The position numbers and the translations under genes were made by a program. Of a stretch of DNA of 64,000 nucleotides, positions 42,401-57,400 are shown in pieces. Position 1 is the first letter of the stretch. The number at the start of each line of letters is the position of its first letter. Under the pieces are notes generated by a model. The model worked only from the letters and a program-made list of their open reading frames with translations. It was not told where the DNA came from and ran no database searches. Source of the DNA: Owenia fusiformis (lineage: Eukaryota > Annelida > Polychaeta > Sabellida > Oweniidae); contig CAIIXF020000008.1 in the NCBI GenBank assembly GCA_903813345.2, positions 19,082,822-19,146,821 on the forward strand, in the 5' to 3' direction.

Positions 42401-45400
42401 TTCATATCTAAACAGAAGAGGTGGCCTAACACCACTAATATGCAAGGTGGAGCTGTGTATATACCAGAAAGGTACATCCTTTTAATTTCTTTGAGAAGAC
42501 TGATAAGCATTAGTACATGAACTTCCATTCAATACAACTGTTGCCAGGCCTTTATCTGGCTTTTGCCAAGGGGTTTCACTTTTAAAAAAATTCCAGGTGG
42601 GTTCACATTGTACCATTTGGCCCAAAATCACTTGAAAAGTGCTCAGAATGGTCAAAAATGGCATGATTTTGAAAGAAGTCTTGTCATTTCTAGAACTTTT
42701 TGTAAAGTCAAGAACTCCAACTTGTTCTGTTACTATGGAATCATTATATCCACAGTTATCAGTATTTATTGAATTTCTGAAGTTTCAAAGTATGATCCCC
42801 TAGTTTCTATTCACATACGTTACATTTTAGTTGCCTTCCAACGGATAACATAGAAGATGAGGATGGTGATCTAAGGAGTAGGGACGAGAGAGAACATAGG
42901 TCTATAGCTGAACAGGAGAAGAACAGAGTTGTATGGAATACTGAGCGTCGATGTTTCTTAGATCCACAGGCTGTTAAAAGGTACAAACCTTACTATATAG
43001 TCTAATACCTGGGTACACTCTTTTAAGAGTCAAAATAATGTTTTTCAGTTTAACTGATGTTTTAGAGTTCAAATTTCTGAGGGACTTGTTATTGACTTGT
43101 TATTATAAAGTTGTTTTTAAAAAGATTTTCTGATCTGGAGTTTTGTCAATGCCACAAAATTACAGAACATGTTAATATAATAATATTTCAGCGATAATTT
43201 CAATATTTTGTATGAGAAATTTATTTTATTAAAAAAGATGTTTTGAACAAATAAAAAAAAATGTCATTCATACATACCTAGGCATGGTGTGTCCAATCTA
43301 TCCAATCAGAAAACAGCATTTCATATAATTGCATTGCATTATATGACCAAAAACTACATATTATTATAATAATATTTCAGCAATAGTTTCAATATTCTGT
43401 ATGAGAAATTTATTTTATTAAAAAAGATGTTTTGAACAAATAACAAAAAAACTGTCATTCATACATAGCTAGGCATGGCGTGTCCAGTCTATCCAATCAG
43501 AACACAGCATTTCATACAATTGCATTGCATTATATGACCAAAAACCTATAACTCTAATGCACCAAGGTCATCCTTAGATTCTAGGGAAACTCATGAAACC
43601 TTGCAGAAGTGTCTTGCAGAAAAAATTATTCTTTTTAAATGATTCTATGTAATATCTTTTGCATTGTGTGAAAAGAGTTTAAGCCCAAAGCTCAATGTAT
43701 TGTGATTGATTCATTCCACTCAGGCATTGTTTCCTAAACTTTGCATTCATGCTGCGCAGTGCTACACAGATTTGAAAACAACGCCTTAGTGGAATGATGT
43801 AGCAGACAATGTATTGAGTCCAGGGCTTAAATCCATTAATATATTTGTGAATTATTTGTCAGAAAAAATATTTGATATTTATAATACACATTTCTTTCAT
43901 AATTAGCTTCCAAGAGAAGATAGCAAAGAATCGCTACTGGCCCGTAGAAGTAATGAGAATGGCAGTACCTACTGCTGGCAAGGGAAAGAAAGGAGCCAAT
44001 GATGATGATGGGCACTTCAGTTTCCATGGTGTCTGCTACATAAACATGGCACCATTGCTGTATCCAGGAGGTACGGGAGATTAGTATTGTATTTCTTTTG
44101 GCAGTTTTTTTTTACTTTATGGATTTGTGAATCAATTATCATTAGGATTATATATGTTTTCAAATGTACACAATGATCTCCCCAGGATTTTTTCTCAGGT
44201 GGGTGCAAAATTCTCATTTTCACAATTCAGACCAAAATTGGTCAACATATGCCAATTTTTCATGATTTTTCATTTTCAAGTGGGTGCAAATGGATTTTCA
44301 GGTGGGTGCAAGCATCTTTTCAAAATCTCAGGTGGGTACTGCGCCCACTTGCTTTAATGCTGGGGAGATCACTGGTACATGTACTAATGTACTACCAATA
44401 AGGATGGTAATTGAAAAATGAAAATGGCTGATACTTTGAACATAAATAAGGTTTGTTTCTGAATGCTTGCATGAATCTGAAAATCAACTCCATGGTAAAG
44501 GAGGGTGTTGTGTTCCAAGCTATATTTATTTATATCTGACCAATCATACAAAAAACTGTACATTTGTTGGTTCTCTGGGATATGGACTCCATTATCATCA
44601 CTAGCAAGATGCATTCAGATTGATTAATCAATCAATGTCATAGATTAAATTGGATGGATAAATATTGTTATGTCACCACAAGTTGTGACATATTGTTACA
44701 GTCTCCAAATTTTTTGTGACGGCATCTGATGGTCAGTGTTCAGCATATGTAACAAATGGTAGGTGATGACATTTTGCATGTTAATGCCTTGTTCTAATTT
44801 TTGTTGTGCCGCCCGACTGTGATGTCACTTATTTCACATTGTGGTCATTTTGCTTTTAAGATTGTGTATAAATTAAATGATTAAATTCTGTGATCATTAA
44901 CACAGCCTTCATATTAGCTTATATATTATATATGATTGACAATGTACTCATATGTCTTAATTTCATTATTATATCATTAACACAATCTATATATTAAGTT
45001 ATAGTACATGTCAAGTAAGCATTAACACAATATAATTATTTTTGATTAACAGTTCATTTTTACAATGACTTACTTTATTTTGTTGTAGTGAAGAGAATCA
45101 GAGGAGCTTACAAAGTCCATGCATTCTTAGAGCATGATGTCGCAGAGAAAGTAAGTTCCCATATAGGTGTCTTGTCTTTGGAATCCATTGTGTAAATTGT
45201 AAAAATGATTCTGGATTTGAAAATGTGGTTTTCAGTAGGATATGAACCCTTTTGAAGGCTAAGCAATTAAGCATGTGTACATTATATTTAATTCTATATA
45301 ACAATTTGGCTAGAGCACCTTTCCTTTTAGGGCTATAAAACAAAAAGGCCACCAAGCTCTCTGTCAAGATCTTTAAAAAATTTAACTTTAAGTGCATCCT

Positions 45401-48400
45401 TGTTTCATTTAATTTTCATCACTGTATACTGAGTACTAATTAGTAAGGCTTCAGAGGGCTCATACACGCGGTACAAACTTTGACCGTTAATTTGAATTTT
45501 TGACCTACCGGATGTTTGAAAATCAAGGATTACGAGTCTCATACTCTTCAAACTTGTTCCATTCAAAGCATCACAAAAATCCCTTTCTGATGGTACATTA
45601 TTCTCTTAATCAGAGTCCCTACTTCCAGCGGCATTTTGGCCTTCTAACAGCTGGGGACCAATAAAGTAATGCACTGACAGAAAGGCAATTTTGTTTTGCT
45701 TTTAATGGTATAAGTTTGAAGAAAAACGGTGCAGTATGAGACTCACAATCCTTGATTTTCAAGCAGCTGGTAGGTCAAAAATTCAAATTAACAGTCGAAG
45801 TTTGTACCGCGTGTCATAGACACTGAACAGAAATAAAATATTATGCTACTGATATGGTTTATTGTGACCAATAATCAAATCCATTTGTCTATTCCTGAGT
45901 TGAGAAACTATAGTGTTATCATTAACATATGAACAGAAATACATTTTCTATTCCATTGCGATAGATATGATGATCTGAGAAAAACATACTTTGATGAAGT
46001 AAATTTTAAAGATTTGGATAATGAAGGTAGCAAAATTGAATTTCTTTTTAGGGAACATACCTGTAAAATGTTTAAATTTATTAAGATGGCCTTTATGCAA
46101 AGAAGGCAATTCATTTACAACATGTGATATTGATTTCTTTGTATTAATTTTGTATTTTCCATTGTTAACAGTGGTTGATACGCCCAAGGTGGGCTGGGTA
46201 AAATTGTTATTAATTTTTTATATATTTTTTCGTTGAATTGTAAGACTGACCACTATAGGTAAAAAACTAAAACTAAAACTAAACTAAACTAATGATATGA
46301 AAATTATTTAAAAAAAATATGAATATAGAGAGGTTAGATCTCGGGAGGGATTGTATATTGAATTTATCTTCTATCGCTTCAGTTCCCCAAGACATCATAT
46401 CATCTGGGAGGATTAACCAACATACACGGTGGATGACTTTTTTTAAATTAATAATTAATAAACAAATGAAAAAATTTATTTATGCACTCTTTTGTAAATT
46501 CCCAAATAAGAAATTAAAAGATTATGTTTAGGGGTTGGGTAATATTTCAATGTCCATCAAAAATGTAATTAATTACGTTAGTGGGTGGGGGTTAAATGCT
46601 TTTTAATTAGGTGATGGATATTGATTTTAAGTTTTCTGAGGTTTTGTCTTAACAATGATGAAGTTAACACAGATGTATATCTAATGAGAATATGTGCAGT
46701 TATTAGCAGTAGCAGATATTGTATGCTTAGGTTACATTTGTACACACACATTATTCAACATTTTGACTTGTTTACACCACACAATTCATTAGAAGGGGGA
46801 TGGGGGGTTAAGACCTCCCCAAAGTCTTCCCAATCTAGAAGTCAAAGTTTCAAAGAAAAATAACAATTTCAAAGTTGATAAACACTATTTAAAAACGCAT
46901 TTCCAGATGTAATTTAATAATAGATTTCAAGTATGATATCACTTTGACCGAATTTTGAATTTCTAATGATGTAAATCAAAATTGTTTCAACTTGCACCTT
47001 GTCTCTTAGGGTATTCAAGATATTTTTAACCACATTAACATAATGAAAAATTCACATGTTTGATTTCGTGAGACAGTGAGTTCAAAAGGGGAATGCTTCC
47101 TAAGAACTTGAATAATATTGTTGGAAAATTAAAATAACAGAGCATTTAATATAAATATTATTATATTTAATAATTATATATTAACAAATGCCAATATTAG
47201 GTTCTTTGCTTTTGACTAGCAATACTTTTTGTGCGAAGATCTGATTAGGTTTTAGCTTAAGCTTTAGGTTTTTTGCTATACTTCAAAGTGTGATATTTAT
47301 CGCTATGTGTCCTGTTTTTAAAATATAATTATCTTAGGTACAACTACGTACAGTCACAAATTTCTCACATGTTTACAGACCTTAGGATTATATGAATAAT
47401 AATATAAACTTAATAATGATATTTTCAAAAGTGTTAATTGATATTCAATAGGTTTTACTTAAATGATCAAAACAACTTTCAGTTGTTGAGAAGTATACAA
47501 TATTAAAAGGTACCTGGATATACATATGTCAGCCAGATCATCAAACTCTCCATCTTTCCAACTTTCGAGTGCTTGGAATACCATTGACAATCTGTGTCTA
47601 AAATATAAGATGAAAATATAAATACATCATGTCCCATTCCAACTACTAAAATGTGAATCAAAAGAATTCAATTCAATTTCAATTTTATTCATATTATTAA
47701 TAACAGGTGGCGCCACAGGTGATGCTTATACCCGTACATATAGTAGTTAAATCATTTAGTATATCATTATGTTGTCAAGGAATCAAACCAGAATGCAATC
47801 ACAAAAGTTAGGTTAATAAATAAAGGTTGTGGGGGATCCATGATGCTCACTTCTTTTGAAGCCAAGAAGGTGCCAAGAAAGAAAAGGGTTAAAAAAACTA
47901 AGAGTTGATTGCTTTCTTTTTTTTGTATTGTATTTTGTTCACCACCAATGAAAGTGAGCAATACCTCTTAGGTATATCCCATAAATATATGGTTGAAATT
48001 AATTTCTTGGTATTCCCAGATGGTCACCCATCCAAGTACTAACCAAGCTCGACATTGCTTAACTTCAGTGATCGGACGAGAACTGGTGTATTCAACGTGA
48101 TATGATCCTTATGCTCAGTAATGCTCACTTTTTACTCACAAGTATTCATCAGATTAACCCTACATGTGTTTTTTTTCAATGAATAAAAAAAGGAATAAAA
48201 AAAAAGCCTACATGTATTAATAATTGTAGCTATAAAATTCTAACCACGATTACCACCTCTTTCAGACTAGCAGAAAAGGTGGTCTTGCTGAAGAAGCTGC
48301 TAAAATCGCAAGTGGCATTATGTTTAGGAGCAGTAGCTCGCCATTTCCTAAAAAGGGCAAGGATGACGTCAAGGGGAAAGATGCCAAAAAAGCTGTAAGT

Positions 48401-51400
48401 TTTAATGAATCTTTTTACGATAAGCTTGATGTTGATTTTTAATGTTGATGATGTAATATTTCAAGACTGGCGTTGAAGTATTTCAGGCTTTAAATATTGT
48501 CAAGCTTGGTCAAGCATACTTGAAGATAAACTAGTTTATGTCATCTCAATGAATATGTGTATACATGTGCTTATCTATTAATCTGTCTAACTGTGCTCAA
48601 AATCTGTTATACTACTATCAATCTGAGGGTTCTCACCAGGAAATGTTTAGATTTTTCGTGGCATTGGGTCTTCTTCCCCTTTGTGAGAAAATACTACTTA
48701 AGATTATCTTCCTATTTTAATTACAATATTATTACATTTCTAAACAGTTTCTGAACGGTTTCCTTTTCCTATTCCTTGTTTGTGTCCAGTTTTATGTATT
48801 TTCTCAAGAGTCTAAAACCCCAGTGAGGACCCTGAATCTATATGTATATGTAATATCATACTGAAATATGTAATTGTTTTAACATTGTCCATGATATTCA
48901 CGTTGCACATGTTATTTGTGGATGACAACTTTTTGCAGCTGTATTCAAGTGTGTAGTAAAAGTTAAAGTTAAGGTAATTCCATATATTCAGAAGAATGGA
49001 AAATGGGGAAATCCCATTGCAACATAATTTGAACAAAATATTTTGAATTAGTAGTGTGTTATTTGACCAATGTATTCTATATCGTAGTTTTTAGATATCC
49101 ACGTGGCATTTTGAAAAATATCCCTTATTTTGTTAATTATTGGTGATTGAAATAATTTCTCATCAATGCGGATTTTCCTTTACAAAATAACAAAATTATT
49201 TTTGATCCTGAAAAATTTGTGGGAGTCTGTTTTGAATCATTGGTTTATATATGTATTTAGCACCATAAAAGCTTCAACCTGTTTGCTTTGAGGTGTTTAA
49301 CCCGAAATTTTTTTTTCATATTTGTTTACATGTTGTACTAACAGTTGTATTTGTATCAATCAGCAGTGTTCTAAGGGCCACAGGGGATCAATACATGTAC
49401 ATGTAAGGGGTTTTTAGTTTATTATTTTATTTAATATATGGTACTATAATTATATTGCTGTTATATATAATTGAATTGTATCAATTGTTATATCTCTGTT
49501 ATCCTCTCACATCTCTACTCTTCCCTCTCATTCCTGATGAATACTTTCTACCAAGTATTTCTGATGAATACTTTCTCTCAAATACTTTCTGATAAATACT
49601 GTCTATCCTCAAATTCTTAGGTTCAGTGGTTGTCTTCAGCATACTACACAGCCATCTCCAACAGCACCGTACGGTACCCTTTTCAGTCCCATAACCAAGA
49701 TTTGTCAAGGGGGTTCACTTTTCAAAAAATTCCAGGGGGGGGTTCACTTTTGACAACCTTGGCCCAAAAATGGCCAAAATCACTTGAAAAGTGCTCAAAA
49801 GGATTGGGGATGTTTCCTATGATTTTGAGTGATATCATTTTTATATGCGAGTCGATATTAATACTTGGAAGAGTGAGCATTGCGAATTAGGGAAATTGGA
49901 AATTGCCAGCTATTGAAAAGATAAATGGGAGAAAGGTCAAAGCAATGAGGATGAAAAAGTCTTAAATTTTAATTAAGTTCTCATCCTGCATGTGTATATA
50001 TGATTATGTACTGTATATAAGTAATACCTGGATAAATCATAATAAACAATACATTTTGATTCCAGGGCCTCACCGATGCATGACAAACAATAATATGTTA
50101 TATTACTATAAAAAACATGTCTGCATGTTATTTTTATCTTGTTTTTCGTATTTGTTTTTTATTTTGTTGCAGATTGCAGACACACTGAAATATACAGATA
50201 TAAGGGGAGGGGGGATGTTTTATGGCTTAATAGGAGGAGGGTAGAAAATCATGGATCCAAATCTAAAGGGATCAAATATACTGGGGGAAACTTTCTAATG
50301 CATTGTATTAATAATTTACTCATCAGTTTATTACAATATTTTGAAGAATGAAGGAGCATCAAAGACAGGCAGGCGAAGTTCAATGCAGAGTGATATAGAG
50401 CTACAATCTACCCAATCTGTTAGGGTCTCCCAAGGTTCAAGACTCAGTCGGAAAAACTCTGAAAAACTAGAGGTCTCTACATGTAGTCTGTTGATTTCCC
50501 TTTAGAATAGAACTCCTTTTTCAGACTAGCGTGTCTCTAGACATGTTATTCAAGTCCCGGAACTGAGAATCAGAAAGTCACTCCATTTGTACTGTACAGT
50601 AGTCTAGAGCCTTTAAAATAGGAGCCCTCTCTGAAATGGAAAGTCACAAAATGTTTAGTTCAGCCCCTTTAGAATAGAGTCCCCCTCTTAAAAACATTAT
50701 GTAATTCCAACAATTTGATTGGTTAAGATGATACATGGGACTATTCGAACATTCTTTTTTTGTCAGAATATTTATTCATCAAACATTACATTTTATATTA
50801 TAAAGTTAACAGCTAAAAAGATACGACTACTGCTGCAAAATAAAAATTTGTCCTACCACATCTTCACAATCTTCACAATTGTAATTTAGAAACCTAGGCA
50901 ACAAAATAATAGATAATGAATAGAGTAAATAACAATAACAAATTGAAAAAAACATGCCTCTTAAATATCAAACAAAACAAAAGAAAGCTGCACTTATATT
51001 TTAGAATTACTTTAAATATTAAGCAAATATTTCATTCTATGGAGGGCAATACCTGTTCATCTTTCAATGATTTTTGCAGCATGTATTGCCCGCAGCCCGG
51101 AGGGCGAGGGAAATACATGCTGCAAAAATCATTGAAAGTGCAACAGGTATTGCCCAAACATAGAATGAAATATTTGTTTTATTATATCATTGCTAGACAT
51201 TCGCTTACTTTGCAGACTGGCACTCTTGTAATATTCCCCATCCTTCGTTCGCAGTTCCACAAAAACTCTAAAATTCCATCTAGAACGATTTTATCGATAG
51301 ATTTAACGTCTATTTCGTCCACATAACACTTGAAAATGTTCTAAGACATTAGATGTCATTCCATTGATTTAATGGTGTTTTTAGAATGCACATCCCTCAA

Positions 51401-54400
51401 GATGTCGTTCTTTTCATCGGAATTCAGACTTTTAAATATTTTTCCGTCTGCCATTTTGATGCACGTCACAACTGTACTGGACGAAACGAGACGATTCAGA
51501 ATTCCCGGGCGGGCAATACGCCGGGCAATACGTCTTTTATTATTCCAAAATTAAGGGAGGTGTGAAATACGCTTTGGTATTTTTGATCACATGGTACTGA
51601 ATCAGCCAATCAAAGGACACAAATTCTAGCAATTATATAATAATATATTATACATCTAGGACCACAGATCCTCAACAAGAGCTGGAACTAGCTCTTCCAG
51701 TCGTCAATCATCCACAAGTGGGCTGGGCAAAACTCTAGGCCCCACCCACAGACCTATGACATCATTATTCGAAGATGAGGAAAAATTAAGTGTAAGGTTA
51801 CCAGTGTACTGTTAGATATATTAGAACCTTTAATATTTGAAAATCTCACTGCATGATTACCTGGTAAACTGTGATATAGGAGTTAGAAGAAAATTCACTG
51901 CATGGTTACCTGGAAATGTATAGAGGTGTCACGCTGACCCGAAGTCAACCCAAATCTCAGGTCAGAAGGCTCGGGTAGGGCTCGAACAACTGCTTATCGA
52001 TTTCAAGTTGGGTGAGAACACTCAGGAATATTGTAAATGATCGTAAAATGTAGATAGAATAGTACAATAACGTCATTTCGAAGGGCAATATAGTGAAATA
52101 TTGGACCGAGGGCCAAAGGTATGATTTTTCTATGATAATATTTGTATTATTTATTAGACTACAGATGTAAATCTGGAGTCTATTACTTTCGTCAGTATTC
52201 TTCTTCTTCTTTATTATTCTTATTCTCTACACGTTTTCTCAATAACTAAAAGACATTGAGTCAAGTCCTGTATATGGTCAATTCAGGTCCAGTATCTAGT
52301 TCCTCGGAAATTGGGTCAAATTTTTATCTAGGTCAAAGGTCAAGAACTAGGTCAAATCTTGCATTTTCAACCTTCTGTCTATTATCTTCGTCTTTATTTA
52401 TCGAAACGTCTTCATCTTTTTTTCAACATGTACCTTAGAAACAGCCCTTTCATGTACTTGCCATCCGTTTTTTGATTATTCTTACCGATTTTGAAATATG
52501 GCGTCCAGAAAGTAGGTCAAAACAAAAGTTCTCCAAATTCAAAGTATGAGTCATCAATTAGGGGTAGAATTTCCCCAGGAATCCAAATCTGCAAACCAAA
52601 TTTCGATCCGACTTCCGGTTCGAAAGTTATGGCGTTTTGAAATTTCGAGAAAAATCGATCTGATGATATCCTGATAGAAAGTCAAGAATAGCGAAGAAAA
52701 TATTGAAAAATGCATCCGTCCTTCCTTCCTATCCTGTCTGATCCTATCCTTCCTATCTACCCTTCCGTCCTATCCTATCCTTCCTTCCTATTCTATCATA
52801 TCCTATCCTTCTTTCCTATCCTATCCTATCCTAGAACTGGGTCAAATCATACATTTTCTACCTTCTGTCTATTATCTTCGTCGTTCTTTATCGAAACGTC
52901 TTCGACTTTTTTTCAACATGTAGCTTAGAAAAAGCCCTTTCATAAGTGTCCCTGTTTTTTTTTGATTTCTCTTACTGATTTTGAAATATGGCGTCCAGAA
53001 AGTAGGTCAAAACAAAAGTTCTCCAAATTCAAAGGTATGAGTTATGAATTAGGGGTAGAATTTCGTCAGGAATCCGAATCTGCAAACCAACTTTCGATCT
53101 GACTCTTGGTTCGGAAGTTATGGCGTTTTGAAAGCTCAAAAATCGCTAAATTTGGTGCCCATGTTAAGTCAATGGGAAAAAAGATTTTTTTGAAGTGAAA
53201 AATACAAAATATGGACTGAGTTCAGCTAAATATAATGAATGCCTTTAAAAGAAGGGGACCTCAAAAGCCACATAGCTTCAAAATTCGGACACAAAAATGG
53301 CTAGGTCAAATTCTAGGTCAAATTCAAAGCTTTTCCTTATTTTTGCGATTCTGACACTACACCTATATTATGTTCTTCGAAATTGTGTATATATCTAGCC
53401 AAGAGTGTGCTAATAGTATTAGCCTTTTGCCGTCACAAAGTATTTTGCCCCATTTTTGAGATATGGTGTCTGAAATGAAGGTCAAAATAAAAAGTTCTCC
53501 AAATTTGACGTTTGAGTTATGAATTCCCATCCATCTTTTTCTGGATGACTCGGCTTATTCTGGATGACTCAGTTTATTCTGGATGACTCGGCTTATTCTA
53601 GATGACTGGGCTTAAAAAAGTCTAGATCTGGAGTCTGAAATTGAACTTGTTCAATTTCCAAAGTCTAGTTATGTATATTATCATTTTTGTGATTGTGATA
53701 ATTATTTAAAGAAATATATTCAATTAGTATTTATTAAAATTATTTATGACTCATTATTGTTTATTTTCTTTTTTAATTAAGTACATAATGTACTGTTGTT
53801 ACCATATTTTGATGCTATAACAATTTTTTGCTTTCTAGCTAGAATTTGATGTTTTCATGACAATATTTGTATTATTTTGTTATCACTTTTGAGATGAAAG
53901 AGATATATTCAATTAGTATTTATCAAAATCATTAATAGTACAATTGACCTTTGGCCCTCGGTTCAATATTTCACTATATTGCCCGCAGAAATGATGTTAT
54001 TTGTATTATTTCCACCGTTAATGACCAGGACTGGAACAGCAAGAAAACCTTACTCACTGAACGATATCTAATTTCCCAGGGAAAATTGCCGGTCAAGAAT
54101 TGTATTCTATAGAGGGATAAGTTAAAATAGCACTGTCACTGGTAGAGGGAGAAGAAGTTAAAGAGGCACCGTCAGTTCGTACTGTTATTGTACATGCAAT
54201 CATTTTCATAAATATATGGGAGACAAGATTCGTTTTAGATTCTGACTCTGACATTAAAGGTGTAATTTGTTGATTACTAGTATATGACAAAATTGATATT
54301 TCATTGAATGGGAAAAGTCAGTTAGTTAGATTTAGAAGTGGAAATCCCCAAAATTGCTGATTAGTTCACAAAGATATTGAACATAACTGTAATAATTGTA

Positions 54401-57400
54401 TTTGTTCATGTATATAATATAAGTATCCATTCAGAAAAATAGAAAATTAGGTTTAGATTCTTGTCTCACTCATATATTTGGCCCTTTTCTTATATGAAAT
54501 TCATAGTTTCCCAGAATCACACAGTATTTTGTATTTGATTCAGATGTGGGTGATCCCTTCACTCTTCACGCTGTAATATTTCAGTGTTTGTGATTAGAAG
54601 AAATTTTGCTAAACAATAGCTTCTACATTTTTGAATTAAATGTTCAAAGAATAGTTGATATCAAAGGCTCTCAATCATACTTATTACATAATGTATCTCT
54701 AAAATTGCCCTGCACTTCAACCACAGCTTTATAATTTCTCTTGTACGTATTTCACGCATCATGCTAAGTTTAAATAGTCAAATTAATGCAATAAAAAGAA
54801 AAAAAGTTGAAAAGTCAAATGCTTTTATTTTCCAATTGACAAGAACTATAATTATTAATCTCAAAAGACTATAGTTTTTATAATTTAAGTTTTCTCTCCA
54901 ACAGCCTGGTCCTAATGAAGGTGTCACTCCAAGGAGACGTCAATCCAGGCGTCAGTCTATGATATCTGATCTCAACATAATACAGGTCCATATCACCAGC
55001 ATGTCACCTATATGATTGTAGATTGTATCTTAGAAGCATTTACTGTTAATTATAGTTGCATAATTTAAATGCAATTGATTTTACGTCATTATGTCACCAT
55101 CAAAAAATGGTAACGTTTGTTAAAGCCACCAAATTTCTGAAACTGGCATTCAGCTGTCAATGTCTGTAACCAAATGCCATAACAGTGTCTGTAACAGATT
55201 GTTACAGTTTTGTTACCAAATGCCATAACAGTGTCTGTAACAGATTGTTACAGTTTTGTTACCAAATGCCATAACAGTGTCTGTAACAGATTGTTACAGT
55301 TTTGTTACCAAATGCCATAACAGTGTCTGTAACAGATTGTTACATTTTTTTGTTAATTAAGACAGAGCTGTCAAGTGTCCCGCGAATGGCGGGATTATCC
55401 CGCGAATTTGACCAAAATTTGGCTAATTCGCGTGTCCCACAATGTCCCGCGAAGTCCCGCAAATGTCGGCTTTGACCGCCGCAAATTTTCAAAATTGTAA
55501 CAATCCCCGAGGCTAAATAATTGTGATTATCTTGTGATATAATAAGCTTAAGCTTTTTGCACTTTTGAGGAGTCAAGTTTACCTAATTTGAAAAGTGCTG
55601 CCGAACTCCCAGTGCATCAGATCATCGAAGACTGCTTTTGGAAAGAGCATATAGTACATTTATAAAACTGTGATTTTGATCCAAATAACACCCTAGTTGG
55701 CTTCTCAAGTACCCAGTATGCTGTTTGGTATCAAAATAATGAGGAAGAGTGCAATTTTCATCTTAATTATGGAAATAGGGATGTATGTCATGATTAGTTC
55801 CAACGTTGGCCTTTTTACTACGCGTGTCACGGCCTTCATCTCAGAACTGAACAAATGTTAGCAAACGCGAGTTCCAATAAATGGACACTGATATCTCGAA
55901 AAGAAACCTGACTCCCTATGATTTGATATAGAATAATCGAACCCCTATATGAATAGTTACATTTTGATATATAACACTATGGGGGGTAAATGTTTCATAG
56001 TTGATCACGAACGCCATAAGTGCAAAGTATTGACAAGAATTTTTGAATTTCGTGTTGGATTACGGTACTCACACCTAAAGCGTGGTTTTTTGATAGTTTA
56101 ATAATAGTTCTATGCGTATTGTGTGGAATTGTGTTGACGTTTACGTTAGTGCATTACATTTGATAAATCAGTATCTGAAAGTTTGATTTGTGTAATTTTA
56201 CATTAGCCCCAATCACGTAAATCCCTTGAATGTCCTGTGACATCACGCAAATTTAGGTGGATGTCCCGCAAAATCCAGCGAATTTAGGGCACTTTGTCTA
56301 AAAAATTATCTCTCTATGAAGTCTTTGGTGGTTACCCTGTTAACTGCCCCGCAAGTAGCGTGTTTGTCCCTCGAATGGTCCAGCGAAATCCCGCGAATTT
56401 AGGTGGATGTCCCGCAAAATCCCGCGAATTTTTGGCACTGGGTCTAAAAAATCTGTCCCGCGAGAAAATCTTTGGGGGTTGACAGTACTGTTAAGACCTT
56501 GTTTTGTAGTTATAATTCATTGGGTGGAGAGTTTTCGATTAATTCACTTAGAAAAATCCTCTCATTTGGAATGACATTTGGCAACCAACACATTAAAATC
56601 CCAATGAATGAAGCCCCCATCTTATACAGAACATAGGTGTAAGCCTTGTCCCCTCCCCATCACATCACCTAGAGTGATTGCACAATTAAGATTTATAATC
56701 AAGGACTTGTAAGAAATGTCCATATTATATTGAATGATCTCACTTAGAAAGTACATGTATTGGGTGTTCACTGACATGTGTGTCAAGAGTCCTCAAATGT
56801 GGTAGTTAGATAGAAAGCTCTTCTAAATAAGCAACAACTCATGGATTTTGAGACCCTGAAAATATTTTATTTTTAGATGTGCTATCCCATACTTGTAGAA
56901 TGTAGTACCAATGCATCTATACTTGTTCAGTACAGTACAGAACAGTGTGTAGAGTATGTTACAGTGCAAGTATGGTAGAGTACAGTGCATTGCAGTACAA
57001 TACAGTATAGTACAATACAGTTCAGTACAATACAGTACAGTACAGTTCAGTACAGTGCAGTACAGTGCAATGCCTTACTTCCATCTGTAAACAAATATAT
57101 GTTTCAACTTGCAAGACCAGAAAGATTATCACCCTTATACATCAAGACATCGAGTTCCTTTTCTACCCAAGGCTCAGTGCAACACTTCAAATGTTTTGAT
57201 TGGCTCATATTGATCTGCATGGTATGATATTATTTCAGACTCAACCACCAGGAACGACTGCGTCATCCCGTCGTTCTGCCATGAAAAGTGTGCAGCATGA
57301 TGATGAGGTGACCCAATTGTGACATCATCAAAACCCAGCGCTTCTTAGAATTACCCACCCAGCTCACTCTGTTATACTATTGGTTACCTGGGCTACAAGT

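Noticed and set aside
43174-43550. Duplicated TATTTCAG motifs as alternative CFAP70 acceptors
   Set aside because: No open frame in the needed phase follows either copy.
47925-48116. A functional 5S rRNA gene
   Set aside because: It has many substitutions and continues straight into a tail shared with a tRNA-headed SINE, with no T-run terminator at the expected end.
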